64,000 nt of DNA, from contig CM060197.1 in assembly GCA_030549335.1 (NCBI GenBank), forward strand, positions 23,944,501 to 24,008,500, read 5' to 3'. Each line of letters starts with the position of its first letter. Within the stretch, counting starts at the first letter, position 1. A program made the position numbers and the translations under genes. Below, piece by piece: positions 50,350 to 61,185 of this stretch. The notes below the pieces were generated by a model, which saw nothing but the letters and a program-made list of their open reading frames with translations, was not told the DNA's origin and ran no database searches. Source of the DNA: Pontederia crassipes (Eukaryota > Streptophyta > Magnoliopsida > Commelinales > Pontederiaceae).

Positions 50350-52541
50350 CTAAAAAGAATGCTTTTCTTTCAATCTCAAATTGTAATGAACATAAACAAG
50401 ATTATTTAATTTTTTCATGCTCCAATCTATTTCGATTTTTTAGTATGAATGTGTTCAAATACATTCCAATTCCGTTCGCATCCAAAAGAAGAAACAGTTT
50501 GGCCAAGGATTCTTATTGCTAATTTTTATAAATTTAGAACATCATGACCAAATATTCGTCACCATTCATCTTAATTGAATATGGAAAAAAAAGAAGTTAC
50601 TTACTATCACAAACTTTTAAGTTAAAAAAAATACATATATTAGCAAGAGAGTAATGAGACTAAAATTTACTTGGTTGAGTAATTTTACTATATGCCAAAG
50701 CTTTAGGACGAGAAAAACTCATTCCATGTTCTCGAAAATTTTTTATCTCATTCAATATAGATGTGTTTGTATATCCACCATCTATTTTGTCAATCATATT
50801 TAGTAGACCATACATTACATTAGACTGCTAGCAAAAAGATGATTGATCATACTAAATAATAGAATTAAGATAATGCACAATTGCATGAAGATCTTGACGG
50901 AACATACGATTCCACCTCCAATCTATAATGTAAATATAGGGCTTGTACAACTTTTTCTTGTTTTTAAATATAGCCATAATTCTTGAATGTGCCTTATACA
51001 ATCCTTCATAAATATAATCCAAAGATGGCTTAACATCAATATCACAAATTCGCAACAAATGTATTAGTGGAGTTATAACATTGACAATTAATAAACAATT
51101 ATTTTAAAAATTTTCATTCAACACAATTTTCTTTAATTATTTACCTTTGTTTTCATTCAAAAACTTTTTGGAATCAGCACTGATCACCATTGTAAATCAT
51201 TCTTATATTGATGCAAACTATGTAAAGCAATAAATGTAGTTGCAAAGCGAGTTGCACGTGGACCAATTATTTCGCGCTAACCTTCTTTCTTTCTTAGCGG
51301 ATTCAAAGTCACCTTGTGATTGTACACAAATAAAGTCAAAGCAAGCTAAGCTTTCCATAGTAGGCATCTCCCCAACATTTTTTAGTATCAAATTAACACA
51401 ATGAATAGGACAAAGCTAGTGACCAAAAAATAAAGGGATATTTATTCATAAGTTTACTACCTACAGCTTTGTAATTTTTGCCATTGTCAATATAAACCAC
51501 ATTTCGAGAGTCAGCCAATTCAACAATTTCACTAAAAAGACTATACAATTTTCTAACATTAATACAAATATCAAAGACATTAACTGACTTGATAAAAGAA
51601 ATTTTCTTCGGACATAAAAATAATAATTAGAGGCCTTTGTCTTTGACCTGTCTATTAGAGTTGGTGAATACTTCAGGGCCCCTCGACGGCGCCCCCGAAA
51701 CCTAGACGGGTTTTGGGCTTTTGTTTAGCCGGCCCGTGTGTTTCGGATTAGGTTTTTTCTCTGTTTATTTGGGTTTTAAACCCGGTTTGGAGAGGCTATT
51801 AATAGCCTAATTTCTGATGTAATTTTGTGTGGCGGCTGTAAACCTAAACGATATAGTGGAACCTCTTTGCAGGACGTAACCCTCATCTTAAGGGTGAACC
51901 TGAGTAAATTCGTGTGTCTCCTCTATTTTTCTGCAATCTCTCTGCGATCTTCTCTCCTTGTTCTCGGATTTTCCCATCACTGTCCACCCATCTCCATGAT
52001 ACTGCAACATGTTTCACTTCAAATATTTCTAAAGGAATCAATTAGCAACCCCACTTGAAGCTTTACTATCATGCAATAAATGTACAAGTAATGCATAAAA
52101 AATGGAGGCTTATATCCATGTCTCATACTAGCAATGTAATAAATAGCAACATGAAAATAAGATGAATTGCAAGCATTAAAGAGAATGCACACATCATAAA
52201 ACCACATTGCAATTGACAAATCAACGTTCTTCCAATTTTCCTTACTTTGCATTCATGCATTGATACTAGGATGTGAAGGATCACTTCCAGTTGTATGATT
52301 CAATTTTAGAAGCTTTTGTTTTTCCTATAACAATAATTTGAGGCTGAGAAGGACCATCATGGGTTTCATTTGAAGCAATATCTTCAATCAATCCTTATAT
52401 GTCTTTATTTTTCTCTAATATAGCATATAATGAGTTTTTTTATTTTAAATTTGACTTCAGCAGGAACTTTTTTATAAGTATCAATATTTCCTTTTATTCG
52501 AGCTAAATACCCCCACCTGCAATATGTTTTTGACAAAAACC
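50350..52541 (-). pseudogene. hAT transposase, decayed (main part)
   Basis: Read on the - strand, the pieces come in the order of a plant hAT (BED finger / DUF659 / dimerisation domain) transposase. 52405-52541 holds BED-like text (ARIKGNIDTYKKVPAEVKFK). 51982-52260 holds the DUF659 start (WFYDVCILFNACNS, MRHGYKPP). 51100-51664 holds its continuation (LADSRNVVYIDNGKNYKAVG). 50852-51058 includes VKPSLDYIYEGLYKAH and WRWNRMFRQDLHA. 50400-50600 holds the dimerisation motif (SSFGCERNW, EHIHTKK). Stops and frameshifts occur throughout. It is interrupted by a short LTR at about 51665-51981 and, inside the BED part, by the Sirevirus-like element. Confidence 0.85.
51665..51981 (+). mobile_element. 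Small solo LTR inside hAT gene
   Basis: About 316 bp of foreign sequence splits the hAT coding text between the parts for SIM-DGWT and NSNRQ. It begins TGAATACTTCAGG and ends near CCCATCA. It has a TATA-like CTATTAATAG near 51795 and downstream text (GCAGGACGTAACC, GGTGAACCTGAGTAAA) typical of copia R/U5 regions. Target duplications are too decayed to define, so the ends are accurate to a few bases only. Confidence 0.65.
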
Positions 52542-53647
52542 TGTAAGATCGAAAGCACCAAGAGGGGAGGGGGGGGGGGGGTTGAATTGGTGAAATTAAA
52601 ATTTTCAAAAATTCACCTTCGGAGAAAAATGATAAAACCGATCATAAGCAAATAAAGATAATGCGTAGATGAAGAATAAAGAACAAACACAAGAAGGCAT
52701 GATATGTTGACGAGGTTCGGCTCCAACGCTTTGGTCTACGCCTCCGTTCTGACTTCTCGACCTCGAGACCGCCGGAGATTCACTATCTTTTTCTTTTTTG
52801 TAGGGAGAGAACAACCCTCTTAATATAATCACGCATTCTTCTCCGCTCAAGAGGCAAGGCACACCTCTCTTACAAGGAGCTCTCAATCTCACTATATTTC
52901 AGAAAATGAATGTTTCTCTCTAACTCTTTTCTTTTACAAAACTATTTTTTCACACTCAAGGCTAAGAAAAGAAAAGGGAAAAAATTGCAATTCTATGCTC
53001 AAAAACTTGAAAGGAGCTTTAGGATGTTCCTTCTTGCTTGGATGAATTTTCTTCAGGCTTTAGCACTCTTTTTATAGGCTCCTAAGGGTGAGAGTCCATT
53101 CAAAAAGTCTCTCCCATTTTTCTCCTCAATATTTTAGCCGTTACTGTTCATTTGACTGAAGGGTCGGTCGACCACTAGGATGGGCCGGTCGACCAGTCTA
53201 TGTGACCGTTGTCTCATTTGTGTGCTTTGACGCTATCCAGTCGACCGGTCCTTCGACCGATACAACGACCGATAATATCTCATCGTCGACCGATCTTTTT
53301 GCTGTCGACCGGTCTATCGATCGGTATAGTTTCGACGTCGACTGGTATCTTGTCATCTTTCCTTTCACCGAATATCAGTCGACCGGTGCTTCTGGTCGGT
53401 CGATCGATGTGTCGATGGTATCTTGTCATCTTTCCTTTCACAGAATATCAATCGACCGGTGCTTCTGATCGGTCGATCAGTCGGTCGACCGGTCGTGTCT
53501 GAAACTTTTTCTTCCAACTTTTAATTTGATGAATTCTTCTGTGAATCTGTTCATATCAATCCTACACCTGTATTATCATCACTTGAGAGAAGATTAGTAA
53601 CTTTTAGGTCCATTTAATTTGTTATCATCAAAACATGAGATTCAACA
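52542..53647 (-). repeat. 3' LTR of the Sirevirus-like element
   Basis: 1,106 bp. On the - strand it starts TGTTGAATCTCATG and ends GATCTTACA. A TATA box (CTATAAAAAG) lies near 53069-53078. It contains a G run (52565-52580, + strand) and a palindrome cluster at 53161-53495. The ORFs here are not genes. Confidence 0.9.
53161..53495. repeat. CGACCGGTCGA palindrome cluster (Sirevirus 3' LTR)
   Basis: About 335 bp with more than a dozen GTCGACCGGTC/GGTCGATCGAT-type words, some perfect palindromes, lying in U3 upstream of the TATA box in the transcription sense of the element. Within it a phrase of about 70 bp (TATCTTGTCATCTTTCCTTTC and following) is tandemly repeated. Confidence 0.85.
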
Positions 53648-53662
53648 ATCTCCCCCTTTTTT
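53648..53662 (-). other. Polypurine tract next to the 3' LTR
   Basis: On the - strand, AAAAAAGGGGGAGAT sits directly before the LTR start TGTTGAATC. It is the functional plus-strand primer of the element. Confidence 0.85.
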
Positions 53663-53897
53663 ATGATGGAAAATTAATTGGACGATAAGGAGAAGAAGGA
53701 AAGGAATGAAATGTAAGTTTTACATCGAAAGTAATAAACAAGTTCCCCTGTATTTATGCATATTTTACTTTTTCTCCCTCTAAATAAGTGGCATTTATAT
53801 TCTCATAATGAACATATGGCAGAAAATAAATATGATATCAAAGGTGAAATTAAAAGGTCATCACATAAGAAAAATCAAAAGTCATCACATAATAAAA

Positions 53898-54360
53898 ATC
53901 ATTCAACTACATAGTTAATAATACATCATGCACTAACAAATGTGACTGAAGTCACTGCAAAATGGTGCACGATATGTAACATACTAAGAAACATATAATA
54001 TCGTCATAGACTTCTCCCCCTTTTGACATCATCAAAGAGGGAGACAACCCAACTACTCCTCATCGGGACTACATAGTTAATAATACATCATGCACTAACA
54101 AATGTGACTGAAGTCACTGCAAAATGGTGCACGATATGTAACATACTAAGAAACATATAATATCGTCATAGACTTCTCCCCCTTTTGACATCATTCAACT
54201 ACATAGTTAATAATACATCATGCACTAACAAATGTGACTGAAGTCACTGCAAAATGGTGCACGATATGTAACATACTAAGAAACATATAATATCGTCATA
54301 GACTTCTCCCCCTTTTGACATCATCAAAGAGGGAGACAACCCAACTACTCCTCATCGGGA
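53898..54360 (-). repeat. Three copies of a PPT-bearing 130-bp unit
   Basis: A segment of about 130 bp starting (+ strand) ACTACATAGTTAATAATACA occurs at 53906, 54068 and 54198 with no differences that I can see. Each copy ends with the complement of a purine tract (GTCAAAAGGGGGAGAAG on the - strand). Copies 1 and 3 also share about 37 bp (CAAAGAGGGAGACAACCC and following). Extra polypurine tracts upstream of the 3' LTR are a known feature of Sireviruses. Confidence 0.88.
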
Positions 54361-55701
54361 CTATCATCCTCACGAGCTACGGGTGAAACAAAACCCTGTG
54401 ATGCATAATAGACCTGTAGCGATCCAACAAGGTAGCGAGAGTCACGCTCCATCCATCGAACACGTCGATCTATCTGAGTCACACGATGGTCCATCTATGA
54501 CATACGATGGTCTATGGCAGTCACCTGCTATGAAAGAGCTGTGAAGTCATAGACGCCATAGAAGTCGGAAGTACTATGCTGAGAAGGTCCGAACTGCTCA
54601 GCGGATGCTGATGGTGGCGGGAAGCTGGGACCAACCTCAGGTGCCTCCTGAGTGTCCCTCGGGGCTGGCTCGCCATCTGTGGCATCGTCTCTATCATCAG
54701 AATCTGACGCTACCTACTCACTAAACTTAAGACCCTTCCGGTGCAGGGTCTTGGAACCAATGACGTTAGTGGGTCGACGTCGAATGTACTCCTCATCTGC
54801 AGGAATCTCGACTCCAGAATGGAGTAAAATCCGCGTAATCCAGGCACCAAAATATAAGTGATATCGACCATGAGCACCAGAGGAAATCTTCTGAAAAGTA
54901 TAGTCTATATGATAGAAGACATAATGGCCGAAGTGAAGAAATGAGGCATCACGGATGCGGAGACAGTGAAGAAAGAAAAGGTCGAAGTGAGTGACCTCTG
55001 CATAGTGCCCGGCCCAGGAAGTGATCATGCGACTAAGAAGGTGATGTGCCATCTTCATGATCGGATGAAGATGTCGATGGGCCATTTCGACGGTATACTG
55101 AACATCCTATCCAACAAAAATCGTACGAATGCCATCTGCTATAGGAAGATAATCGGAAGGCCAGCCGTGGGTAATAAATGAATAAAGGCCAGGTAAGGGA
55201 CATGCCACGCCAAAGATGCGACAGAGATGGTCAGGGTCCAATCGAATGGGTACACCAAGGACAGGAAATAATGGACTCTCGAGTGACTGTCATGTTCGCA
55301 TAAAAATGACGAACAAGACGAGGATACACACAGTCTGTGAGTGAGAGAAGTGGCAGCCAACCGATGGTTGCGAACATTTCTTGAATATCTAGAATGTTCA
55401 GAGCGTCCCAATCAATGGTATAGGCACGCCGGACTTTGCGAGAGGCGTACAAGGCTTCAAAACTGACAGAGACTTCCCTAGAGACAAAAAGATGGCTATC
55501 AAACTCAGCGGGCTCAGTGGAAGATGGCTGATGAGTACGTCCACGGGATCGTCCTCATCCACGGCTACGTCTAGGGGGCTCAGGTTCAGGTTCAGGTTTA
55601 GGTTTACGTCGGAGGACATGAATGGTGCCACCGGAGCCGGAAAGGTGACGACGACGCTTAAAGACCAACTTAGTACGCAAATAGCTATCATTGTCGGCCA
55701 T
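54345..55701 (-). pseudogene. Envelope-like / plant transposon-protein ORF
   Basis: The ORF lies downstream of pol, where Sireviruses carry an envelope-like gene. It would start at ATG 55701 and end at TAG 54345-54347 (about 450 codons). An early Lys/Pro/Glu-rich tract is followed by a domain like the putative plant transposon protein family: VSREVSVSFEALYAS, then FATIGWLPLL, YPRLVRHFYANM and HRHLHPIMKMAHHLL. An acidic tail comes last. At least one frameshift (about 55250) and in-frame stops break it. Whether such ORFs ever act as envelope proteins is unproven. I see no convincing signal peptide or membrane anchor. Confidence 0.7.
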
Positions 55702-55705
55702 GAAT

Positions 55706-56100
55706 TCAACAATGGAGGTCAGAAAGAGAGGAGCTAGGTGATGATCGAGGGTAAGAGGACAGGGAGAGAGACAAGGCCGGAGTTGGCAGAGAGAGAGAGG
55801 GGAGGTCGGAGAGATGATCGACCGGAGAGTGAGAGAGAGGGAGAGAACGGCCGAAAAAGAGAGGGAAAGACGACGGTCGGTCGGAGAGAGAGATCAGCCG
55901 AGAGAGATAGACCTTGAAGACCTGGCGGGACGGTCGGCCGGCGGTGACAGGGCGGCTGGCGGCTGGCGTCCGGCGATCGTGGTGTTGCCGGAGGAGGGGA
56001 GGTTGTCGGAAGAGGATCGGCCGCAGAGGGTCGCAGAGGTCGCGCGAAAATCCAAAAACTAGGTCGGCCAAATAGAGCGGTCAATTTTTATAGCTCACGA
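55706..56100 (-). other. Pyrimidine-rich leader of the envelope-like ORF
   Basis: About 400 bp, GA-rich on + and CT-rich on -, between the palindrome cluster and the envelope-like ATG. Overlapping Ser/Arg/Pro-rich ORFs on both strands are compositional. Confidence 0.5.
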
Positions 56101-56113
56101 TTTTGGCATATAC

Positions 56114-56307
56114 CGGTCGACCGGACATGCCCCGCGGTCAACCGGACACTTCTTTTCCAAACATATCATATAGCGGTCGATTCGATGTCAACCGGTCGCA
56201 ATATATATCGGTCGATCAGTTTTGTCATATCAGTCGACCGATCGTTTGTATGCGTATTGAACCTTCTATTGCATTCGACCAGTCCTACAAGTAGATCGAT
56301 CGATCCC
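56114..56307. repeat. Internal CGACCGGTCGA palindrome cluster
   Basis: A third set of ACCGGTCGACCGGAC-type words, in the non-coding gap between RNase H and the envelope-like ORF. Its position is where a second promoter for that ORF would be expected. Confidence 0.75.
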
Positions 56308-56452
56308 TATATTTTTCAGATTTTGAACCATTGAAAAACATTAAAATTCAAAAAAATAATATTAAAAAAAAGGATCATACAAATGTAAGTGTTGTGCAAC
56401 ACTTTTAATGTTCAATTCATGTCAAAAGTGATATTGTATAACCAAGTCACTT

Positions 56453-57888
56453 TTACTTTGAATTGATATGCAATAAAGAGTTAATCATTCCTAATTCCCT
56501 TCTAAGCATGCAGAACCGTTCTTCACTTAAGGGATTTGTAAATATGTCTGCAACTTGAACTTCGGTGGACACATGTTCAATGGCGATATCCTTAAGGGTT
56601 ACATGTTCTCTAATAAAATGATATCGTAAGTCAATGTATTTAGTCCTAGAGTGTTGAATTGGATTTTTGATCATTTCTATAGCACTTGTGTCATCGCACT
56701 TCATGGGTACATTTGAACAATTTACTCCATAATCAAGCAATTGTTGTTTCACCCATAATATTTGTGCATAATAACTATCGACGGCTATATATTCGACCTC
56801 GGCGATAGAGGGTGCGATGAAATTTTATTTCTTGCTAGCCCATGAAATAAGAGAACTACCAAAAAAATAACACATCCCACTAGTGCTTTTTTTATCAACT
56901 TTACACCCGGCAAAATCTGCATCGGTGTAGGCATGCAATTCAAATGGAGAATTTCTATCATATCAAATGCCTAAGTGACTTGTATGCTTTAAGTAATGCA
57001 ATATTCTTTTCACAACAATTAAGTGGGATTCTTTGAGGGGCGGATTGAAACCTAGCACACAAACACAGACTAAACATTATGTCTGGCCTAGATGCCGTTA
57101 AATAGAGCAAACTACTAATCATACCTCTGTACCTTTTTTTATCAATGGACTTGCTTTTTTCATCTTTATCTAATTTTATAGTAGTGCTCATAAGAGTTGT
57201 GCTCGGCTTGCATTCATTCATCCCGAATCTTTTGAGTAGTTCCCTTGTATACCTTCCTTGAATTATTTTACTTGTAAACCTAGAAAGAAGTAAGTTCTCC
57301 TACAAGACTCATTTCAAATTCTTGTTGCATAAGAGTTTCAAACTCTTTGCATAGGCATTCATTAGTAGCACCATAAACAATATCATCAACATAAATGTGA
57401 ACTATTAAATTATCATTTTTAAAATGTTTTAAGAATAATGTGGTGTCAACTTTCTCTTTTTGAAAATCATTTTCAATTAAAAATGAACTCAATCATTCAT
57501 ACCAAGCTCGAGGGGCTTGTTTTAATCCATAAAGAGCTTTTGAGAGTTTGAAAACATGATGGGGAAAATATGAATTTTCAAAACCTTGAGGTTGTTCGAC
57601 ATAAACTTCCTCATTTATAAAATCACTCAAGAAAACCGATTTAACATCCATTTGAAAAAGTTTAAAACCTTTATAGCATGCAAAAGCTAAAAGCATTCGA
57701 ATTGCCTCAAGTCTAGCAACATGAGCAAAAGTTTCATCAAAATCAATCCCTTCAATTTGTGAATAACCCTTGGCCACTAATCTAGTCTTGTTCCTCACAA
57801 TGAGACCATTTTCATCTAACTTGTTTCGAAAGACCCATTTGGTTCCAACGATAGGATGGTCCTTGGGTCTTTCTACAAGTTTCCACAC
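56453..57888 (-). pseudogene. Sirevirus RT and RNase H
   Basis: Reverse transcriptase begins in 57493-57888 ([50 protein letters not shown]). It continues in 57280-57492 with the catalytic HIYVDDIVYG. The connection segment is at 56958-57221 (SLLYLTASRPDIMFS), and RNase H ends the region (CDDTSAIEMIKNP, SRTKYIDLRYHFIRE, ADIFTNPL). The pieces are split by stops and frameshifts, so no full enzyme can be made. Confidence 0.93.
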
Positions 57889-59040
57889 TTAATTTCTTTC
57901 AAAGTTATTTAATTCCTCATGCATTGCATTTATCCAATTTGGATCTTCAAGTGCTTCATCTATATTGTTGGGCTCATAATTTGCAAGAAAAGCTGAAAAA
58001 GCACATAGATTTTTTAAAGAATTTATAGTTTTTATGCCTTCATTTAACTTATCTATAACTTGATCAAGTGGGTGTGATGAGGCATGTCTCCAATTTCTTG
58101 GGATGATTTGATTCTCTTTTCTTTGAGATATTTCCATTTCTTCCACCTTTGAGGTGTTATCTTTTGCTTCTTCTATGTCCACAACTTCAAGTTTTCTTTG
58201 TACTTCAACTACTTCTTCATCATCATCCTGTGCTTGTTTGCTCAAAGAATCATTAGTTTCATTGAATTTAACATTAATAGACTTTTGAACAACTAATGTT
58301 CTTTTGTTGTATATTCTATAGGCTTTACTTGTATTAGAATAACCAAGAAAAATACCATCATCACATTTATCATCAAATTTGCCTAGTTTATCTTTAATGT
58401 TCAAGATATAACATTTACATCCAAAAACTTTAAAATAGGAGATGTTTGGTTTCTTACCAAATAATATTTCAAAACATGTTTTCTTTTCAAGATATCTAAG
58501 TAGAATTCTATTGAGGACATAACAAGATGTGTTTACGGCTTTTGCCAAAAAATATTTTAGTAATTTGCTTTCATTTAAGATTGTTCTAGCCATTTCTTGT
58601 ATAGTTCTATTTTTTCTTTCTACTACTCCATTTTGTTGAGGTGTTCAAAGAGTGGAAAAATTATGAGTAATTCCATTTTTTGTTCAAATTCGTTTTGAAC
58701 TCTTTTTGCAAATTTGGAAAACATGTTTAGCGTCTCATCTTTACTAGCGAGAAAAATTATCCAAGTGAAATGAGAGAAATCATCAACAATTACAAATACA
58801 TATCTTTTTCCTCCTAAACTAGTCACATCAATAGGCCCAAATAAATCAAGATGTAAAAGTTCCAAGGCCCTATGCGTACTAATAACTCATTTTAATTTAA
58901 AAGAACTTTTGATTTATTTACCTTTTAAACATGAATCACAAACATTGTTTTTCTCAAATTTGATCTTAGGTAAGCATTTAACCAATTCATGATTTGAAAG
59001 TTTATTTAGCAATTTGTAATTTGCATGTCCTAATCTCCTA
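57889..59040 (-). pseudogene. Sirevirus integrase, internally deleted
   Basis: The zinc-binding part (HRRLGH near 59040, then VCDSCLKGKQ) and the first catalytic Asp region (LLHLDLFGPID, VDDFSHFTW) are readable in 58623-59040. The text then jumps from NEFEQK straight to a frame for HNFSTL and TPQQNGVVERKNRT. The roughly 30-codon piece holding the second catalytic Asp (D-x-G-x-EF region) is missing. The C-terminal part lies in 57889-58593 (FEILFGKKPNISYFKVFGC, GIFLGYS). With the central Asp gone, this integrase would be inactive. Confidence 0.88.
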
Positions 59041-59440
59041 TGCCACAAGTTTATGTTATCATGCATGACACTAAGACATTTTTCATTTTTCAAATTATCA
59101 AAATCAATTTTGTATACATTATTGTATCTAAATCACATGTGTAAAACTTTGTTATTTTCATCTAGTATCAAACATTTGTCCTTCTCAAATTTAACTAAAT
59201 AATTTTTATCACAAAGTTGACTTATGCTAATTAGATTATATTTTAAATTTTCAACAAGCCAAACATTTTCTAAATGCACTTTGTCATTCTTACCAATATT
59301 ACATATATTAATTACTCTTCCTTTGCTATTGTCTCCAAAAGTGACTTTACCTCCATTTTTCTTTTCCAAATTGATGAAATTTGAGGCATCACCGATCATA
59401 TGTCATGAGCATCCACTATCCAAATATCATTTACCTTCAT
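59041..59440 (-). pseudogene. Sirevirus aspartic protease
   Basis: The active-site text YLDSGCS (D-S-G) lies at about 59405-59425, followed by HMIGDASNFINLEKKNGG and VWLVENLKYNLISISQLCD. Two in-frame TGA codons flank the active site, one where TGG (Trp) and one where CGA (Arg) is usual. Both fit C-to-T decay. The copy is dead. Confidence 0.85.
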
Positions 59441-59519
59441 TGTACATAGAAGCTTCCTACAAGAAAGAAGTTAGGAGTTTCATGTTTTTGGTACCCAAAC
59501 TTGCTTGTGTCCATCTTGG

Positions 59520-61130
59520 TTAGTCATGGTCCTTTTCGGGATCCAAATTTTCTTCATTCCTTATTCCTTTCCTAATTATGCAATCATAAGAATAATACCC
59601 TTCATATTCACAATGAAAACAAACAATTTGTAATCTTGTGTAATCATGTGATGCTTTAACAAATATAATTCTTTTATCATTGTTTTTTTCAAAAGAGGTG
59701 AAACTAAGTCTCTTTTTGTTTGAAGATATTCTACATCCACTAAGCATTGCGTCTAACATTTTACTTCCATTTGATAAATTTTCAAGTTCAAGTTTCAATT
59801 GATTAATTTCTTTGTTCAAACATGCACTTTCTACAATTTATCTTTTACCTATTGATTTTAGTGCACTACTTTCCGTTTTCAATTATTCAATTGAGAGTTC
59901 TAAGATAGAGTTTTCTTTATTCAATATATCACACTTTTCACATGCTTTAACATTCTTATTTTTCTTTTGCAAATTTTCAAACTCTATTTTTATCTCATCG
60001 TATTTCTTTTTTAGGCATTCATATTTATTAATTAGACATCTAAACTCCTTATGCACATTGAAAGATTCACTATCAGTATAGTTAGAAGAGTTAGATGATA
60101 CCTCATGGCTATTAGCCATTAGACATATGTAGGCTTCCTCGTCATCACTGGAAGAGGTGTTGGAGTCATTCTCTTCATCTTCACTTTCGTCCCAAGTGGC
60201 TTGGAGAGCCTTTTTCTTCCTTCTTGAACTTTCTCCATCTTTCTCCTTTTTGACCAAATTTGGACATTCATTTTTGTAGTGTCCAATCTTTTTGCATTCA
60301 AAGCAAGTTATTTGGCTTTTGCTTAATGATCTTCTCTTGGAATAGCCTTTCTTCTTCTTAGCGAACCTGAGATATTTGTCAAGCTTTTTTGCATATAAAG
60401 AAAGCTTCTTTTCATCAAGATCATCATCTTCTTCACTTGTATCTTCCTCATCTTTGTTTGCTTTCAATACAAGTGTTTTTCTTTTTGGAGTGTTTGCTTC
60501 TTCATCCTCCTTGATCTCGATATCATAGGTCAAGAGTGAGCCTATAAGATCATCAAAGTCCAACTTGTTTAAGTCATTTTTCTTCAATCACCGTCCTCTT
60601 TGTATACCACTTGGAGGAGAGAGACCTGAGAAACTTTTTCACTTTTTGAGGATTAGTCCTTGGCTCGTCCAAAGAGGTTAAGTCATTTATAATATCATTG
60701 AAGCGAACAACCATCTCATTAATAGATTCATTTTCAAGCATTTTAAAAAAATCATATTGATGATTTAAGATATTTAATCTAGACTCCTTAACTTTATCCG
60801 TTCCTTCATGAGTAATAATGAGTTTTTTCAAATATCATTAGCACTTTCACAACTAGAAATACGATTAAACTCCGTTGGATCCAAATCACAATAAAAAATA
60901 TTTTTAGCTTTCCAATCTAGTTTTACTAAAAATTTTTCTCCTTCGGTATAATCTGAAGGCTTTTTCTTACTTAAATCAAAAGCATTTTGAATAATATCCC
61001 ACATATAAATATCAATAGAACAAACGTAGGCTTGCATCCTAATTTTCTAATAAGCAAAATTTGAGGCATTGAAAAGTGGAGGACGATTAATAGATTGACC
61101 TTCGGAAAAATCGAAACAACTTGATGCCAT
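59520..61130 (-). pseudogene. Sirevirus gag
   Basis: It starts at ATG 61130 (MASSCFDFSEGQSINRPP), soon hits TAG, and continues in three broken frames. The 60574-61037 part matches the capsid-like UBN2/copia gag domain (WDIIQNAFDLS, FFKMLENESINEMVVRF). The 59883-60587 part is acidic/lysine-rich and has a CCHC zinc knuckle, CFECKKIGHYKNEC. A coiled-coil-like stretch follows. At about 59580-59630 lies a second knuckle, CFHCEYEGYYSYDC, in which the histidine position is tyrosine. Confidence 0.9.
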
Positions 61131-61171
61131 AGCTCTAAAGATATTTCAAATCTTAAAGCTAGAGCAACTTG

Positions 61172-61183
61172 GCTCTGATACCA
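61172..61183 (-). other. Sirevirus primer-binding site
   Basis: On the - strand TGGTATCAGAGC, exactly complementary to the 3' part of initiator-Met tRNA, starts two bases after the 5' LTR. Confidence 0.93.
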
Positions 61184-61185
61184 AT

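Noticed and set aside
53898..54360. Three spaced identical repeats as a CRISPR array
   Set aside because: Units are ~130 bp, directly duplicated with retroelement polypurine tracts. There are no cas genes and the context is eukaryotic.
55706..56084. Ser/Arg/Pro-rich ORFs of 116-121 codons as genes
   Set aside because: They come from a GA/CT-rich non-coding leader, overlap on both strands and have no domain.
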